The notes beneath the pieces were generated by a model. The model was not told the origin of the DNA and did no database searches. It saw nothing but the letters and a program-made list of their open reading frames with translations. DNA of 28,125 bases, taken from Oscillospiraceae bacterium. GTDB taxonomy: Bacteria; Bacillota; Clostridia; Oscillospirales; Ruminococcaceae. How positions within the stretch are numbered: position 1 is the first letter of the stretch; every line of letters begins with the position of its first letter. Positions 16,051 to 23,579 of the stretch are shown piece by piece. The position numbers were made by a program, and so were the translations under genes. The stretch lies in the NCBI GenBank assembly GCA_900757485.1, contig CAAEOA010000066.1, positions 1-28,125 on the forward strand, given 5' to 3'.

Positions 16051-16602
16051 TTATTGGATTACCTCTTTCAGCCAACCGGTTTCATCTTTTAAAATCTGCG
16101 GAATACCATAAAAAACTTCAACAACACCGTCGGCGCGTTTTGCCAACAACCGATTCAGTTTTCCCAACTGCTCAAGATACCGCATGGTTTCACTGTCGTA
16201 CTGTGCTCCGTCCGAAAACACCTCATTAGTCACAATCACAATATTTTGATAATATCTGCTTAACGTTTCAATTCCTTCGGCAATCCATTCGCCTGCATCT
16301 GCCCCAACACCTTCAGGAGCAAACATTTCATTGGCACATAAATTTGACATACACTCAATTAACAAAGTTTGCGCACGATTTCTCAAAGCGTTCCGAAGCT
16401 TAGCAATATCCGTATACTGCTCTACTGTCAGAAATCCTTTTCCCTCCCGCAGCTTCAAATGCCTTGCAATTCGGTATTGCGCATCTTTTCCGAAGGGCTG
16501 CATCGTCGCAATATAAGCCACCTGTCCACCTGTCAGGGTACAGATTCTTTCTGCAAATTCCGATTTTCCGCTGGCAGAGCCGCCAATGATCAAAATTACC
16601 AT
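16051..16602 (-). CDS. cobU: Adenosylcobinamide kinase/guanylyltransferase CobU
   Basis: CobU phosphorylates adenosylcobinamide and transfers GMP to its phosphate, giving adenosylcobinamide-GDP. 183 residues: P-loop IIGGSASGKSEFAE (about 5-18), YIATMQPFGKDAQYRIARH, in which the His matches the guanylylated histidine region, FLTVEQYTDI, LLIECMSNLCANEMF, IVTNEVFSDGAQYDSETMR and a C-terminal YLEQLGKLNRLLAKRADG. The usual GIVP-type sequence after NEV is replaced by SDGAQYDSE, while the paralogue two genes downstream keeps GIVP. It is the first gene behind riboswitch II; ATG 16602 has GGGAG eight bases upstream. The annotation is secure, although the altered loop is unusual. Confidence 0.92.
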   Translation of the reverse strand: MVILIIGGSASGKSEFAERICTLTGGQVAYIATMQPFGKDAQYRIARHLKLREGKGFLTVEQYTDIAKLRNALRNRAQTLLIECMSNLCANEMFAPEGVGADAGEWIAEGIETLSRYYQNIVIVTNEVFSDGAQYDSETMRYLEQLGKLNRLLAKRADGVVEVFYGIPQILKDETGWLKEVIQ

Positions 16603-16641
16603 GCCGTTTTCTCCCTATATCCTATTCTTCTCTGTCAAATA

Positions 16642-16670
16642 AAAAAACGGATTGTCCCCCGACAATCCGA
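16642..16670 (-). terminator. Second intrinsic terminator between riboswitch II and cobU
   Basis: Perfect 9-bp stem (CGGATTGTC at 16649-16657 with GACAATCCG at 16662-16670), four-base loop, then seven T's on the minus strand at 16642-16648. It lies 40 bases upstream of the cobU start. Confidence 0.85.
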
Positions 16671-16716
16671 AAAATATCTGTTTCCTCACAAATACAAGTT
16701 ATGATAAACAAGAATG

Positions 16717-16743
16717 AAAAAACCGTACGAATAAATCATACGG
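16717..16743 (-). terminator. First terminator-like hairpin after riboswitch II
   Basis: Minus-strand hairpin at 16723-16743 (CCGTATGA pairing with TCGTACGG, one G-U pair, five-base loop) followed by TTTTTT at 16717-16722. It lies about 40 bases after the riboswitch's last hairpin, the same relative place as the riboswitch I terminator. Confidence 0.68.
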
Positions 16744-16783
16744 CAAAGGAGTCCTGTTTTCCAATAGACACATATCCGAGGTA

Positions 16784-16985
16784 CAGATATCCTTTTCTGC
16801 CGAAAGGATGCGTTTTATCTGTCAATTACAGCAGATATTCTGACTCGGTTTCCACCTACTCGCCCGCCTTCCCAGAGATTTCTCTCCAGTGACACTCTCG
16901 GCTTTCGTCCACCACACAGCAGCGTGACTGTTACGGATTCGCACCGTATTCCCATTTCAGTATGCTCCGACGCATACACTGTAAT
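16784..16985 (-). promoter_or_regulatory. Cobalamin riboswitch II
   Basis: Same architecture as riboswitch I: P1 (ATTACAG at 16979-16985 with CTGTAAT at 16825-16831), GGGAA then ACGGTGCGAATCCGT, CACGCTGCTGTG, GACGAAAGCC, GTCACTG, GGGAAGGCGGGCGAGTA, and B12 box AGTCAGAATATCTGCT. A P13-like hairpin at 16784-16821 has the same CGGCAG loop; GCCGA in the L5 region can pair with its UCGGC. It should repress the cobU-to-cobT operon when adenosylcobalamin is plentiful. Confidence 0.95.
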
Positions 16986-16996
16986 CATTTCTTTTT

Positions 16997-17025
16997 ATTC
17001 TAATCATTTGTCAGGAGATTGTCAA
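16997..17025 (-). promoter_or_regulatory. Sigma-A-type promoter of the cob operon
   Basis: Minus strand: -35 TTGACA (17020-17025), 17-base spacer, -10 TAGAAT (16997-17002). It lies just upstream of riboswitch II. Confidence 0.8.
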
Positions 17026-17153
17026 GACATTTATCCCAAACATCAAAAACATTCTCACAAAATTCGACATGAACAACAATTTCGGAGGTTTATTCAGCAA
17101 GTTAATTTAAGCTGATATGCTTACTGTATAAATTCACTGCACCATGACATAAA

Positions 17154-17196
17154 TCAAAAACCTTCTGCGTCGTTTTAGGACGCAGAAGGTTTTTGA
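17154..17196. terminator. Strong bidirectional intrinsic terminator
   Basis: Perfect 18-bp inverted repeat (arms 17154-17171 and 17179-17196, loop GTTTTAG) with A5/T5 inside the arms, so both strands give a GC-rich stem followed by T's. It ends the small membrane protein gene and insulates the cob operon promoter. Confidence 0.9.
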
Positions 17197-17221
17197 TCTT
17201 CTTTTTTTATGATAGACCATA

Positions 17222-17791
17222 TTAATATCTTCTTTTTTTACGGGGTTTGTTTTTGTAAATCAGTTTTTCGCTTACAGAAATTCCTTTAAAGCCCAGGAAA
17301 TAAGCAATCACTGATACAATCAACGGATAAAAAGAAGTCAGCCAGCATATCATGATCGAAAAGATATTCATCTTTTCCACACTGGCGTTAAAGTTAAGAA
17401 TATTCATCAATGGCCAAAGGTGTGAATTAAATATTTTATAAATCGGATAAATATCGGGTATTACTTTACACCAAGACAGTGTGAGAACAAGATTGGCAAT
17501 GAGATAAGGAATAATTAAAAAAATGCCGATTTTTAAGCCCTTGAATTTATCTTCTTCCAAATGACCAAATTGAACCATATTTCGATTTCGGTCTGCTTCT
17601 GTCCAAATCGGAGAATAAATCAGCATGGAATAAAGAGGAATTAAAAAGATAAATAACAAAATATTAATCAATACCATGGGTAAAAAATTCAGCATAGATA
17701 AAGAAACCGCAACAAAAAAGCACAGAATCCCGCCCAACAGCATATTTCCGTACGAGGATATTATCATCTTAAAAACCGACTTTTCTTTCAT
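17222..17791 (-). CDS. Hypothetical membrane protein, about four to five helices
   Basis: 189 residues that I do not recognise as a named family. Hydrophobic segments lie at about 17-38, 39-60, 87-108, 116-130 (weaker) and 141-166. The C-terminus is strongly basic (YKNKPRKKRRY), suggesting a cytoplasmic tail. Between the second and third segments is a polar stretch WTEADRNRNMVQFGHLEEDKF, perhaps a cytoplasmic loop. The overall pattern resembles small YesL/DUF624-like membrane proteins, but I cannot claim membership. It has its own promoter (17893-17921) and a strong terminator, so it is probably monocistronic. The Shine-Dalgarno is weak: AGAAGGG lies about 14 bases before ATG 17791. Confidence 0.7.
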   Translation of the reverse strand: MKEKSVFKMIISSYGNMLLGGILCFFVAVSLSMLNFLPMVLINILLFIFLIPLYSMLIYSPIWTEADRNRNMVQFGHLEEDKFKGLKIGIFLIIPYLIANLVLTLSWCKVIPDIYPIYKIFNSHLWPLMNILNFNASVEKMNIFSIMICWLTSFYPLIVSVIAYFLGFKGISVSEKLIYKNKPRKKRRY

Positions 17792-17892
17792 CTTTTTTCC
17801 GACAACCCTTCTTTAATCTTTCATCGCATCAATAAGACAGTATAAGCTGCTTGCAAATCAACATTCCGCCTATGAAGAAATTTTATGTTATC

Positions 17893-17921
17893 ATTATACG
17901 ACAGTTCTATGTATATTACAA
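17893..17921 (-). promoter_or_regulatory. Promoter of the small membrane protein gene
   Basis: Minus strand: -35 TTGTAA (17916-17921), 17-base spacer, -10 TATAAT (17893-17898). It lies about 100 bases upstream of ATG 17791 and just after the preceding gene. Confidence 0.65.
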
Positions 17922-17945
17922 GAACGAAATATAAATAATTCATTT

Positions 17946-19124
17946 TTATTGTGCCGATCCGGTGTAACTCCGGTCAACCACAATCACGGTATAATAAGTG
18001 GGATCGATTTCCTTTACTTTGCGGGAAATCATTCCCGTAATTTCGGCATCGCTCATCTTAACCGAAAACGGAACGCATACGTCAAAAATCAAATTTGTAT
18101 GGGAAACACCAATCACTGCACGAAAATCATGGATGGATAAATCCGGAGAAATGTCTTTCACAATATGCTTCACCTGTGCTTTTAACAAATTCGTCGTTTC
18201 ATCATCGGTTACAATCGGATCGAGGTGAACGACAAGATGAATATCCATATCTTTTGCAAAGTCCCGTTCAATATTGTCAATAATATCATGGCTGATTAAA
18301 ATATCCTGACTGGCAGGCACCTCAACGTGTACCGAAGCAAAGCATCGCTGCGGTCCGTAATTGTGCACCACCAGATCATGAATACCGAGCACCGTATCGT
18401 AACTCATTATTTTTTGATTAATATGATCTACCATTTCCTGATCAGGAGCCATTCCTAACAACGGATTAATCGTCTCACCGATCATTTTCACTCCGGAAAC
18501 CAAAATAAATACTGCAACAAGGACACCCATATATCCATCCAAATGAATGCCTGTCCATTTGGCAATAATGGTACTTAACAAAACAGCTGATGTCGCAACA
18601 ACATCATTAATACTGTCGGCTGCCGTTGCTTCAATTGCGGTCGAATGGATCGTTTTACCTACTTTCTTATTAAACATTCCTTGCCATAGTTTCATTAAAA
18701 CAGAAATAATCAAAACAAAAATGGTTAAATAGCTGAACACAGATTCCTCGGGATGCAAAACCTTGTCAAAGGAAGTTTTGGTCAACTCAACACCTAACAG
18801 AATGATGATAAAAGATACAACCAATCCGGTAATATATTCCATTCTGGCATGACCGTACGGATGTTTCGCATCCGCGGGCTTTCCCGACAATTTAAAGCCA
18901 ATCAGCGTAATAATGGAGGAACCGGCATCTGATAAGTTGTTGACGGCATCTGCTGTCACTGAAATACTCTTAAACAGAATACCAACCGTAAATTTAATGA
19001 TAAACAAGATAATATTGGAGATAATCCCCACGATACCGGCAAGTTTACCGTATGCTTCCCGGACATGATGATTTTCCACATCTTTATAATTTTTTACAAA
19101 TGTCCGAACAATAAGCTGTATCAT
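17946..19124 (-). CDS. Cation diffusion facilitator transporter, predicted Mn2+ exporter
   Basis: 392-residue proton-coupled metal exporter with six membrane helices and a C-terminal cytoplasmic domain extended beyond the minimal CDF length. The intramembrane metal site is N62/D66 in helix 2 (VNNLSDAGSS) and D170/D174 in helix 5 (DSINDVVATS). An Asn-Asp / Asp-Asp set is the arrangement reported for MntE-type manganese CDFs; zinc members have His in the first positions. HPYGHARME after helix 2 is the family loop motif. Start 19124 is chosen over 19133, where the Shine-Dalgarno GAAGGGA abuts the ATG. It follows the aldehyde dehydrogenase gene at close spacing and is probably co-transcribed, with no obvious functional link. 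Metal choice is inferred from the motif. Confidence 0.88.
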   Translation of the reverse strand: MIQLIVRTFVKNYKDVENHHVREAYGKLAGIVGIISNIILFIIKFTVGILFKSISVTADAVNNLSDAGSSIITLIGFKLSGKPADAKHPYGHARMEYITGLVVSFIIILLGVELTKTSFDKVLHPEESVFSYLTIFVLIISVLMKLWQGMFNKKVGKTIHSTAIEATAADSINDVVATSAVLLSTIIAKWTGIHLDGYMGVLVAVFILVSGVKMIGETINPLLGMAPDQEMVDHINQKIMSYDTVLGIHDLVVHNYGPQRCFASVHVEVPASQDILISHDIIDNIERDFAKDMDIHLVVHLDPIVTDDETTNLLKAQVKHIVKDISPDLSIHDFRAVIGVSHTNLIFDVCVPFSVKMSDAEITGMISRKVKEIDPTYYTVIVVDRSYTGSAQ

Positions 19125-19151
19125 GATTGTCATTCCCTTCGATGAATTTCA

Positions 19152-20525
19152 TCACTGCAGTAATTTTTTTACTTTTGAAATTTTATCTTCAGCATGAGGC
19201 GGATATTTTAAATTAATTTCCCATTTCGATGATTTATGAAGTATACTTCTGATATTTGAAAAGGTGTCAAAAGAATACTTTCCGTGATAAATTCCCATCC
19301 CGCTGTTGCCTACTCCGCCAAACGGAAGCTTTTCCGAAGAAACATGCATAATCGTATCGTTGATGCAGCCTCCTCCGGACGAAGTTCTTTCCAAAACCAT
19401 TTTTATGCTCTTCTTGTCCGTACTGAAATAATACAAAGCAAGCGGCTTCGAATTGCTGTTAATTCGGCTGATGGCTTCCGCCAAATTAGAAAATTCAAGC
19501 ACAGGCAACACAGGACCGAAAATTTCCTCTCTCATTGCTGCGCTGTCCGATGGTACATCGGTCAATATCGTCGGTTCCACCTTTCGCATCTGCAAATCCG
19601 CCGTACCGCCGCAAATCACCGTTCCGCTCTTAAATAAGGCAACCAAACGATCGTAATGCTTTTGACTGATAATCTGGGGAAAATCTTGGGACAAGCAGCC
19701 ATCTGCTGTGTAATAAAAATCTCTGACATATTGTTTCATATACATGAGCAACTCGTCTTTCACCACTTTGTCTACAAACAAATAATCAGGTGCCACACAA
19801 GTTTGCCCTGCATTCACAAACTTTCCCCAAACAATTCTTTTGGCTGCTTGCTGCAAATTCGCCGTCTTATCTACAATACAAGGTGACTTTCCGCCCAACT
19901 CCAATACAACAGGCGTCAGATGCTCCGCAGCTTTTGCCATAACCTTCTTACCGACTTCCGGGCTACCCGTAAAAAATATAAAATCATACGGCAGTTCCAG
20001 CAGCGTATCGCCGGTCTGATGACTGCCAAGAACAACCTGCACCTGTTCCGGAAGGAATGCCTCATTAACAATCATGCGAATGACTTCTGCAGTATACGAA
20101 GTTTGTGAAGACGGCTTCAGAGTTACGCAATTACCTGCAGCAATAGCGCCTACAAGCGGTAACATTGCCAACATAAACGGATAATTCCACGGGGCAATAA
20201 TCAGTGCCACGCCAAATGGCTGGTGATAAATACGCCCATGAGACGGAAAATTAAAAATACCCGCAGAGGTTCGTTTGGGTTTGCTCCACTTTTCCAGATG
20301 ATTCACGAAACTATCTATCTCGTTTAATACCAGTAGCAATTCAGTGGTATAAGTATCAAACGGACATTTGGAAAAATCCATTTTCAATGCTGACAAAACA
20401 TCCTGCTCATGTGATTGAACAGCCTGCTTTAATTGCAGCAGACTGATGATTCTTTTGTTAATATCTAACGTTTCACCGGAAGCAAAATACGCTTTTTGCC
20501 GTGAAAGCAATTCTTGTTCTAACAT
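19152..20525 (-). CDS. NAD(P)-dependent aldehyde dehydrogenase, class 3-like
   Basis: Oxidises aldehydes to carboxylates in the cytoplasm. 457 residues, the length of the ALDH3/YwdH-type clade, shorter than the usual 480-500. Seen: APWNYPFMLAMLPLVGAIAAG (about 111-131, split here only by the family pattern PWNYP), KPSSQTS, FTGSPEVGKKV (nucleotide site, about 185-195), catalytic Glu 209 in LELGGKSP, nucleophile Cys 243 in NAGQTCVAPDY, EEIFGPVLPV, and the C-terminal LPFGGVGNSGMG. The C-terminal tail is basic. The ATG at 20525 has no clear Shine-Dalgarno, although the N-terminus matches relatives. A promoter lies at 20615-20643, and the CDF gene follows closely. The physiological substrate cannot be told from sequence. 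Confidence 0.92.
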   Translation of the reverse strand: MLEQELLSRQKAYFASGETLDINKRIISLLQLKQAVQSHEQDVLSALKMDFSKCPFDTYTTELLLVLNEIDSFVNHLEKWSKPKRTSAGIFNFPSHGRIYHQPFGVALIIAPWNYPFMLAMLPLVGAIAAGNCVTLKPSSQTSYTAEVIRMIVNEAFLPEQVQVVLGSHQTGDTLLELPYDFIFFTGSPEVGKKVMAKAAEHLTPVVLELGGKSPCIVDKTANLQQAAKRIVWGKFVNAGQTCVAPDYLFVDKVVKDELLMYMKQYVRDFYYTADGCLSQDFPQIISQKHYDRLVALFKSGTVICGGTADLQMRKVEPTILTDVPSDSAAMREEIFGPVLPVLEFSNLAEAISRINSNSKPLALYYFSTDKKSIKMVLERTSSGGGCINDTIMHVSSEKLPFGGVGNSGMGIYHGKYSFDTFSNIRSILHKSSKWEINLKYPPHAEDKISKVKKLLQ

Positions 20526-20614
20526 ATTATCGGATAACTGCCGAAATTATGCAGTCTTTCCTTTCCGAATATTTCAATGCATGCATCAATAATTTCTGAT
20601 ATGCGTTTAGGGAT

Positions 20615-20643
20615 ATTATACCAAATAAAAAGAAAAAGAGCAA
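20615..20643 (-). promoter_or_regulatory. Promoter of the aldehyde dehydrogenase-CDF operon
   Basis: Minus strand: -35 TTGCTC (20638-20643), 17-base spacer, -10 TATAAT (20615-20620), with TGG directly before the -10. The -35 lies inside the downstream arm of the SulP terminator. Confidence 0.7.
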
Positions 20644-20663
20644 GAAATAATAATTCCTTGCTC
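20632..20663 (-). terminator. Intrinsic terminator after the SulP gene
   Basis: Minus-strand stem of 10 bp (GAGCAAGGAA with TTTCTTGCTC, one G-U pair, 20638-20663), six-base loop, followed by TTTTTCTTTTT. It overlaps the next operon's -35 element. Confidence 0.78.
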
Positions 20664-20681
20664 TGATCGTGTCATACGATA

Positions 20682-22355
20682 TTATTGTGCCGACGGAACC
20701 GGAATCGGAATGATGTTTAAATCCTGATCCAGTTTTTGTATTGCGGTAACCGCATCCCAAAGGAAACAATCCTGCCCGGCTTTTTCGGTAAAACCGGCTC
20801 TTTCCATCGTGTGTAACACCTGGGGCTGAACACCGCAAAACAATACGGCTGTGTCTTGCGCCCGAAATTCCTGCAGCAGCTCGTCCAACTCGTTAATTGC
20901 GCTGTCATCAATCGACGGCACACCCCGCATAGAAAAAATGATTCCCTTTAATTTGCCGACGTCCCGCAATGCTTTTGTCAATTGCTCCTGCGTGCCAAAA
21001 AACAGCGGTCCGGTCAAATATACCATTTTTATGTTATGATGCATGCTCTCGTCTGTATTTCCCAGCTTTTTCTCATCAATATCGCTAAGCGCGATTTTCA
21101 ATTCACAGCTTTTCAAAACAAATAATAACATTGCCACCACAACGCCGATTACAATTGCAACTGTTAAATCAAAAACAACTGTCGCAATCATGGTAATAAC
21201 AAACTGTAAAATGGAATGTTTCAGCCTTTTTTGAAACAACTGCTTGATTACCGCCCATTCATTCATTCGAAATGCCGTCACCATCAGTACACCCGCCAGC
21301 GCAGACAAAGGGATTCTCGACATCACACCGCCCAGTAAAAACATCGATAAAATCAACGTGACCGAATGAATCACACTGGCAAGTCTCGTTTGTCCGCCGC
21401 TTTTGATCACCACCGACGTACGGGCAATAGCGGCAGTAGCCGGAACACCCCCAAACAGGGGAATTAACACATTTCCGATTCCCTGCGCGATCAATTCACG
21501 GGTAGAGTCCATCTTTTCGCCTTTCATTTTTCCGGCGGCTGCACCGCATAAAAGGCTCTCAATCATTCCCAATACCGCAATGGACAACGCCGGCATCAAC
21601 AAATCGGTAATATGTGCAAAATCAATTCCGTTCAATAACAGGCTCTGATCAGTAATCAGTTTTTGCGGTATCGAACCCACTTCTGTCACATTGGAAGCGG
21701 CAGCATCCGGGTTCAAAATAAAATTAGCAATTACTGCAATAATAATTGCCATCAGGGAAGACGGAAAATACGCTGATATTTTTTTCGGATAAACAACCAT
21801 AATCAAAACTACAAGCAAACCGAATCCAACTGCCCACCAGTTTGGGGAAAAGCCCAAATTGCCATATGAAATTAATTTAGCAATCGCGTTTTCCCCCTTG
21901 GATACTGTTCCGAAAAAATTATCAATCTGCCCCAAAGCAATAATAATTGCAATACCGGAGGTAAAACCGGTAATAACCGGAGCCGGAATATAAGAAACCA
22001 GCTTACCGATCTTTAAGGCAGCCATAATCAACAGCAAAACACCGGAAAGCAGTCCGGCAGTCAGCACACCTTGTATGCCGTATTTTGCCGATAAGGTAAT
22101 CAATATTGCCGACATCGCGCCGGTCGGTCCCGAAATCTGATAGGAAGCGCCCGACAACAAACCAATAAAAATACCGGCTACAATAGCAGTAATCAATCCA
22201 GATGCCGCATCCGCTCCGGAACTTACTCCAAACGCTAATGCAAGCGGCAATGCGACCGCGGCGACAGTTAATCCTGCCATGAGGTCTTTGGAAAATTTTC
22301 TGCCATTATAACCGGCAAATTCTCGTTTTAAATCTGATATAAACTTTTTGATAAT
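20682..22355 (-). CDS. SulP family anion transporter with STAS domain
   Basis: SLC26/SulP-type membrane carrier for sulfate, bicarbonate or related anions. From ATG 22280 it has 532 residues: about 12-14 helices (to about residue 390), with ISGPTGAMSAILITL and PAPVITGFTSGIAIIIALGQ typical of the family, then a cytoplasmic STAS domain (about 410-525) with MRGVPSIDDSAINELDELL. The normal cytoplasmic N-terminal helix is missing from that start but is encoded in frame just upstream (SDLKREFAGYNGRKFSKDL). Between an in-frame TAA and ATG 22280 there is no ATG, GTG or TTG. With GAAGGG at 22359-22364 and a promoter at 22393-22421, I propose initiation at ATT 22355 or ATC 22352. The substrate is unknown. 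Confidence 0.85.
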   Translation of the reverse strand: MIKKFISDLKREFAGYNGRKFSKDLMAGLTVAAVALPLALAFGVSSGADAASGLITAIVAGIFIGLLSGASYQISGPTGAMSAILITLSAKYGIQGVLTAGLLSGVLLLIMAALKIGKLVSYIPAPVITGFTSGIAIIIALGQIDNFFGTVSKGENAIAKLISYGNLGFSPNWWAVGFGLLVVLIMVVYPKKISAYFPSSLMAIIIAVIANFILNPDAAASNVTEVGSIPQKLITDQSLLLNGIDFAHITDLLMPALSIAVLGMIESLLCGAAAGKMKGEKMDSTRELIAQGIGNVLIPLFGGVPATAAIARTSVVIKSGGQTRLASVIHSVTLILSMFLLGGVMSRIPLSALAGVLMVTAFRMNEWAVIKQLFQKRLKHSILQFVITMIATVVFDLTVAIVIGVVVAMLLFVLKSCELKIALSDIDEKKLGNTDESMHHNIKMVYLTGPLFFGTQEQLTKALRDVGKLKGIIFSMRGVPSIDDSAINELDELLQEFRAQDTAVLFCGVQPQVLHTMERAGFTEKAGQDCFLWDAVTAIQKLDQDLNIIPIPVPSAQ

Positions 22356-22392
22356 AAACCCTTCTTACGTCGCTATTTTTTTACCACCGAAA

Positions 22393-22421
22393 ATTGTACT
22401 ACAATATTGATATCTTGTCAA
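22393..22421 (-). promoter_or_regulatory. Sigma-A-type promoter of the SulP gene
   Basis: Minus strand: -35 TTGACA (22416-22421), 17-base spacer, -10 TACAAT (22393-22398). The predicted transcript starts about 30 bases before the proposed non-canonical start codon. Confidence 0.8.
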
Positions 22422-22483
22422 GGAAAAGTACGCCTTGTATTCGTCTGAAAGTATCCCATGAACCCCAGTATGAAAGCGGAACA

Positions 22484-22518
22484 AACTAAAAAGAAACACG
22501 AAATTTCGTGTTTCTTTT
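22484..22518 (-). terminator. Intrinsic terminator after the SH3-C39 gene
   Basis: Perfect palindrome at 22489-22518 (AAAAGAAACACGAAA with its complement) giving a stem of up to 13 bp, with a T-rich 3' side on the minus strand (TTTCTTTTTAG). It lies about 60 bases after the stop codon at 22575. Confidence 0.75.
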
Positions 22519-22574
22519 AGCTTGCATGGTGATAACCGTTAGAACAAATCAAATTTTAATTGGTTCAGCAGACA

Positions 22575-23552
22575 TTATTTGTAATATACTAACTTATAAA
22601 ACACCGGATATGCACTCAAAAACTGGGATAAGTTCGTACGGGAAGCAGTACCGGGATCATTAATTTTAAAGTTAGCAGCAGACAAAGAATCTCCGCCTGT
22701 AAATCCTGTCACAACGACCCAATGCTGATTACCGGAATAAGTTTTCGCTCCCATGATTACCGGCTTACCCTCTTTGAGCACCTGATAAATTTGCTGCAAA
22801 TAATTGGTTCCATCCGTTGTAATAAAATAATTTGTCGGCCAATAAAGAGAACCGCTTGAGGAATAGCTTAGTTTTTTCGACATCGCATCGGGGTAGATGG
22901 TATAACCCAATCGGTAAGACTCGGTCATTGCCAAAGCAGTAGTAGTGCAACCAATCGAACGAATGGTTTTGCCGGAGTTACCTAATGTTACATCTGCCCA
23001 ACGGCTATCGGTTTGCTTATAATCCGGCACGTTTAAGGAAATTGCTGAATAGGTATCGGTACTTTGCTTTTTCATGTATTGACTGCTGACATATCCTACT
23101 TTCGTGCCTTGATACAATATTTTACTCCAGCCATTTGACTCTGATAATACCACAACCCATTTTCCTTTGTTTAGGGAACCAACAATCGTATACGACGTTC
23201 CCGCTCCGGCACGGACATTTAAAGTTCCGTAAGTAATATTAACAGACGCCGCAGCACTGGAAGATACAGTTTTAATATAGTCAGCATGACTATACCCGTA
23301 TTTTCCGTCTGCATATTCCAAATACCACCAGTTGCCAGATTTGGACAGCAAGGTAACATAGCTACCTTTTGCAAGCGATGCCACAACCGAAGATGATGTG
23401 GATTGCGTTGCTCTTACATTTAAATTTCCGGAGGAAGTTGCAACGATTCCTGCAACAGAAGCTGATGTTGCCGCTTCTGCACGCAATCCTCCAAAAGAAA
23501 AAATCATTAAGCTGAATAATAATGTCGTTACAATAGAAACTGCTTTTTTCAT
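22575..23552 (-). CDS. Secreted SH3-domain protein with C39-like peptidase domain
   Basis: 325 residues. A signal peptide (1-27, ending RAEAA) is followed by two bacterial SH3 repeats (about 40-95 and 105-160; each has LNVRA and ends in GYS or GYVSSQYM) that probably bind cell wall. A Peptidase_C39_2-type domain (about 172-325) follows. The papain-like catalytic set is visible: Gln 180 in VPDYKQTD, Cys 202 in SIGCTTTA, His 277 in QHWVVVTGF and Asn/Asp 298-299 in INDPG. This would make it an extracellular cysteine peptidase or amidase acting on peptides or peptidoglycan cross-links; the substrate is unknown. ATG 23552 has GGGGAG upstream, and the gene has its own terminator. It appears monocistronic. 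Confidence 0.88.
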   Translation of the reverse strand: MKKAVSIVTTLLFSLMIFSFGGLRAEAATSASVAGIVATSSGNLNVRATQSTSSSVVASLAKGSYVTLLSKSGNWWYLEYADGKYGYSHADYIKTVSSSAAASVNITYGTLNVRAGAGTSYTIVGSLNKGKWVVVLSESNGWSKILYQGTKVGYVSSQYMKKQSTDTYSAISLNVPDYKQTDSRWADVTLGNSGKTIRSIGCTTTALAMTESYRLGYTIYPDAMSKKLSYSSSGSLYWPTNYFITTDGTNYLQQIYQVLKEGKPVIMGAKTYSGNQHWVVVTGFTGGDSLSAANFKINDPGTASRTNLSQFLSAYPVFYKLVYYK

Positions 23553-23579
23553 TTTTTCTCCCCTATCCTATTAAATTCG

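Noticed and set aside
20527..20838. 103-codon minus-strand frame between the SulP and aldehyde dehydrogenase genes
   Set aside because: Mostly overlaps the STAS end of SulP in another frame and then runs through the terminator and promoter.
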